DNA from: Casuarina equisetifolia
Lineage: Eukaryota > Streptophyta > Magnoliopsida > Fagales > Casuarinaceae
Assembly: GCA_028551475.1 (NCBI GenBank)
Contig: CM052356.1
Span: forward strand, 24,889,884 to 24,953,883
Length of the DNA stretch: 64,000 bases
Direction of reading: 5' to 3'
Position 1 is the stretch's first letter, and each line of letters opens with the position of its first letter. This document shows, piece by piece, positions 60,736 through 64,000 of the stretch. The position numbers were made by a program, and so were the translations under genes. The notes under the pieces are model-generated. The model did no database searches, was not told where the DNA came from, and was given only the letters and a program-made list of their open reading frames with translations.

Positions 60736-61145
60736 TTGCTTAAAGGTGAAGGGGTGGTCTAGGATATGTCTTTGGTTTACCTTATTGACTGGGAAGCAAG
60801 TCTGAAAGTAGTGGTAATGAGTGTAGAAAATGTCAATCATGGATTTAGCAAAATGGCGATGCGAACAAAAATCTCAAAAAAGAGGCAAAAGAAGAATCCA
60901 GTGGTGGTATTACTTAATCTTATGAGTCAATTAGTAAAGAGGGATGGTGAAGTCCTGGTTACCAAGGGAAATGTGCCTTCATGGTTTGGCCGAGTGGTGC
61001 ACAAGGAATAGCTAGAGGGAACTATGTTGCTCATGAAGAGGGAAATGATATATCCATTAATATAATTAAAGGTGGCCCTTTTTTCCATTACCACATGACA
61101 ATTGAAGACCTTTTTAGAAATGTTCTTGAAAACCCTGTGGCTATA
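60736..61145. other. Junction region between PPR fragment and tandem array
   Basis: Two overlapping frames of 81 and 72 codons (60766-61011 and 60981-61199). The second reads into the first array monomer. Product unknown; this may be the unique 5' part of the gene from which the array monomers derive. Confidence 0.4.
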
Positions 61146-64000
61146 AGTTTTTCTTGTGAATCACATACTACAAAAGCAAAGTCTAAAGAAAAAGCATGAT
61201 CAATCCACCCAAGACTAGGCAAGTTGATATTTTCTCTTGTGAGTAAATATGATGATAGGTTATCAAATATGAGTTTGGAGAAGTTGTTTTACCAGTTTTT
61301 GGATTGTTACAAGTGTAACGTTGATTTTCTTTTTGGGATTACTTGGGCTTACATATGTGTTACTTATGTTAGTGTCAAAATTGCATGGCTAGTGTTTGGA
61401 CGGAATTAGGAGAAGTTCATAGTTATCTTGTCCATATGAGGTTAGAGTTATTGTCAAAACGAAAAACTTGGATTATAGGTTAGTTCTCCTACTTTTGGAG
61501 GACCCTACCTTAAGAAAGAGTATTAAACATCATTTAGTTAACTTTGAACACCTTAAGAGAGCTCAATGTCAACGTTAAGAAAAAGTATAAATTTTGCTTA
61601 TGGTTCACGTACTACAAAAGCAAAATGTAAAGAAAAAGCATGATCAATCCGCCTAAGACCACACAAGTTAATATTTTCTTTTGCGAACAAATATGATGGA
61701 GGGTTATCAAATATAAGTTTGGAGAAGTTTTACTAGCTTTTGAATTGTTACGGGTGTAGTGTTGATCTTCTTGTTGGGATTGCTTGGGCTCACATGTGTC
61801 TTAGCTGTGTTAGTGTCAAAATTGCATGGCTAGTGTTTGGACGGAAGTAGGAGAAGTTCATAGTTATATTGTCCAAACGGGGTTAGAGTCTATTGTCACA
61901 GCATAATACTTAGATGATGGGTTAGTTCTTTTGCTTTTGGAGGAACCTCCCTTAAAAAAGAGTATTAAATATTATTTAGTTAACTTTGAACACCTTGAGA
62001 GAGCTCAATGTCAACATTAAGAAAGAGTATAAGTTTTGCTTGTGGTTCACATACTACAAAAGCAAAGTGTAAAGAAAGAGCACGATCAATCCACCCAAGA
62101 CTAGGCAAGTTGATATTTCCTCTTATGAGTAAATATGATGAAGGGTTATCAAATATAAGTTTGGAGAAGTTGTTTTACTAACTTTTAGATTGTTGCGGGT
62201 GTAATGTTGATCTTCTTATTGGGACTGCTTGGGCTCACATGTGTGTTAGTTGTATTAGTGTCAAAATTACATGGCTAGTGTTTGATAAAATGGCTAATGT
62301 TTGGACAAAATTAGGAGAAATTTATAATTATATTGTTTGGACAAGGTTAGAGTCTATTGTTATAGTGGAATACTTGGATGATGAGTTAGTTCTTTTGCTT
62401 TTGGTAGACCCTGTCTTAAGAAAGAGTATTAAACATCATTTAGTTAACTTTGAACACGTTAAGAAAGCTCAACATCAATGTTAAGAAAGAGTATAAGTTT
62501 TGCTTGTGGTTCACATACTACAAAAGCAAAGTGTAAAGAAATATCAAGATCAATCTACCTAAGACCATGAAAGTTGATATTTCCTCTTGTGAATAAATAT
62601 GATGAAGGGTTATTAAACATAAGTTTGGAGAAGTTGTTTTACTGGCTTTTGGATTGTTGGGGGTGTAGCATTGATCTTCTTATTGGGATTGCTTGGGCTC
62701 ACATGTGTGTTAGTTGTGTTAGTGTTAAAATTACATGGCTAGTGTTTGATAAAATGGCTAGTGTTTGGACGGAATTAAGAGAAGTTCATAGTTATATTGT
62801 CCAAACGAGGATATAGTCTATTATCACAGCGGAATACTTGGATTATGGGTTAATTCTCTTGCTTTTAAAGGACCCTACCTTAAACAAGAATATTAGACAT
62901 CATTTAGTTCACTTTGAACACCTTGAGAGAGCTCAATGTCAACATCAAGAAAAAGTATAAGTTTTGCTTGTGGTTCACGTACTACAAAAGCAAAGTGTAG
63001 AGAAAGAGCACGATCAATCCGCCCAAGACCAAGCAAGTGAATATTTCCTTTTGCGAGTAAATATGATGAAAGGTTATCAAATTTGAGTTTGGAGAAGTTG
63101 TTTTATTCATTTTTGGATTGTTATGTGTGTAGCATTGATCTTTTATTGGGATTGCTTGGGCTTACATGTGTGTTAGTGTCAAAATTACATGGCTGGTGTT
63201 TGATAAAATGACTAGTGTTAGGACAGAATTAGGAGAAGTTTATAGTTATATTGTTTAAACGAGGTTAGAGTCTATTGTCACAGTGGAATACTTGGATGAT
63301 AGGTTAGTTCTCTTGCTTTTGGAGAACCTTGCCTTAAGAAAGAGTATTAAACATCATTTAGTTAACTTTAACACTTTGAAAGAGCTCAATGTCAATATCA
63401 AGAAAAAGTATAACTTTTACTTGTGGTTCACGTACTACAGAAGCAAAGTGTAAAGAAAAAGCATAATTAATCTGCCCAAAACCAAGCAAGTTAATATTTC
63501 CTTTTTGCAAGTAAATATGATGAAGGGTTATCAAATATAAGTTTGGAGAAGTTATTTTACTCGCTTTTGGATTGTTACGGATGTAGTATTAATCTTCTTA
63601 TTGGGATTATTTAGGCTCACATGTGTATTAGTTGTTTTAGTGTCAAAATTGCATGGCTAGTGTTTGATAAAATGGCTAATTTTTGGATAGAATTAGGAGA
63701 AGTTCATAGTTATATTGTCCAAACGAGGTTAGTCTATTGTCACAACGAAATACTTGGATGATGGGATAGTTTTCTTACTTTTGGTGGACCCTCCCTTAAG
63801 AGAGAGTATTAAACATCATTTAGTTAACTTTGAATACCTTGATAGAGCTCAACGTCAACATCAAGAAAGAGTATAAGTTTTGCTTGTAATTCACATACTA
63901 CAAAAGCAAAGTGTAAAGAAAGAGCACGATTAATCCACCCAAGCCCAGGCAAGTTGATATTTTCTTTTATGAGTAAATATGAGTTTGAAGAAGTTTTTTT
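61146..64000 (+). repeat. Tandem array of about 450-bp coding-like monomers
   Basis: The marker GATCAATCC (or its variants) recurs at 61198, 61642, 62084, 62548, 63012, 63465 and 63928, giving six complete units of 442-464 bp and a seventh cut by the window end. Units 1 and 2 lack a 20-bp micro-duplication (ATGGCTAGTGTTTGATAAA type) that units 3-6 carry. Each unit retains parts of one reading frame: CGSHTTKAKCKEKA, SKYDEGLSNISLEKLFY, IAWAHMCVSCVSVKI, TWLVFDKMASVWTELGE, EYLDDELVLLLL and RKSIKHHLVNFEHL. Individual units contain stops and shifts, so no single unit is an intact gene. I do not recognise the protein. Confidence 0.92.

Overview
This window is nuclear DNA of a flowering plant, most likely a woody eudicot. 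The evidence is GT-AG introns in every host gene, a plant-type tRNA-Asp, a nuclear-encoded chloroplast NDH subunit, two R2R3-MYB genes of the proanthocyanidin (TT2) type, AT-rich spacers, and young Ty1/Copia elements. The species cannot be fixed from sequence alone. Five host genes could be rebuilt exon by exon with matching intron phases and intact frames. A sixth was first found as two separate exons and joined through its signal peptide.

Left part (1-22.3 kb): a Copia reverse-transcriptase scrap at the edge; PEX10 (minus, 11 exons), a peroxisomal RING E3 subunit; tRNA-Asp(GTC) just upstream of it; NdhU (plus, 5 exons), a thylakoid NDH subunit; a SINE-like element; about 5 kb of AT-rich spacer with small tandem duplications; then a 14-exon minus-strand gene for a DWNN-domain RING ubiquitin ligase (PQT3/RBBP6 type) whose RING comes before its zinc knuckle. 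A G-quadruplex-type repeat lies beyond its 3' end.

Middle part (22.3-48.2 kb): about 8 kb of spacer with a four-copy 134-136 bp minisatellite that carries telo-box motifs, and a compositionally distinct island. Two TT2-type R2R3-MYB genes follow, head to head about 11 kb apart. Between them a Copia element sits inside one copy of a roughly 390 bp tandem duplication. Convergent to the second MYB is a two-exon gene for a secreted, GPI-anchored protein, with its signal peptide on a distant first exon.

Right part (48.6-64 kb): repeat-dominated. A second Copia element of the same family, in the opposite orientation, carries a nested 1.4 kb solo LTR. It landed about 0.5 kb upstream of the GPI-anchored protein gene. 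Next come a broken S-adenosylmethionine synthase copy, another Copia scrap, a Ty3/Gypsy remnant, a PPR pseudogene, and a tandem array of about 450 bp monomers running off the right edge. The monomers still show a coding-like reading frame from a protein I do not recognise. This array is the least explained structure here.

The host genes do not form a pathway together. The two MYBs are a plausible functional pair for flavonoid or proanthocyanidin control. I saw no CRISPR, no bacterial-type system and no clear gene cluster.
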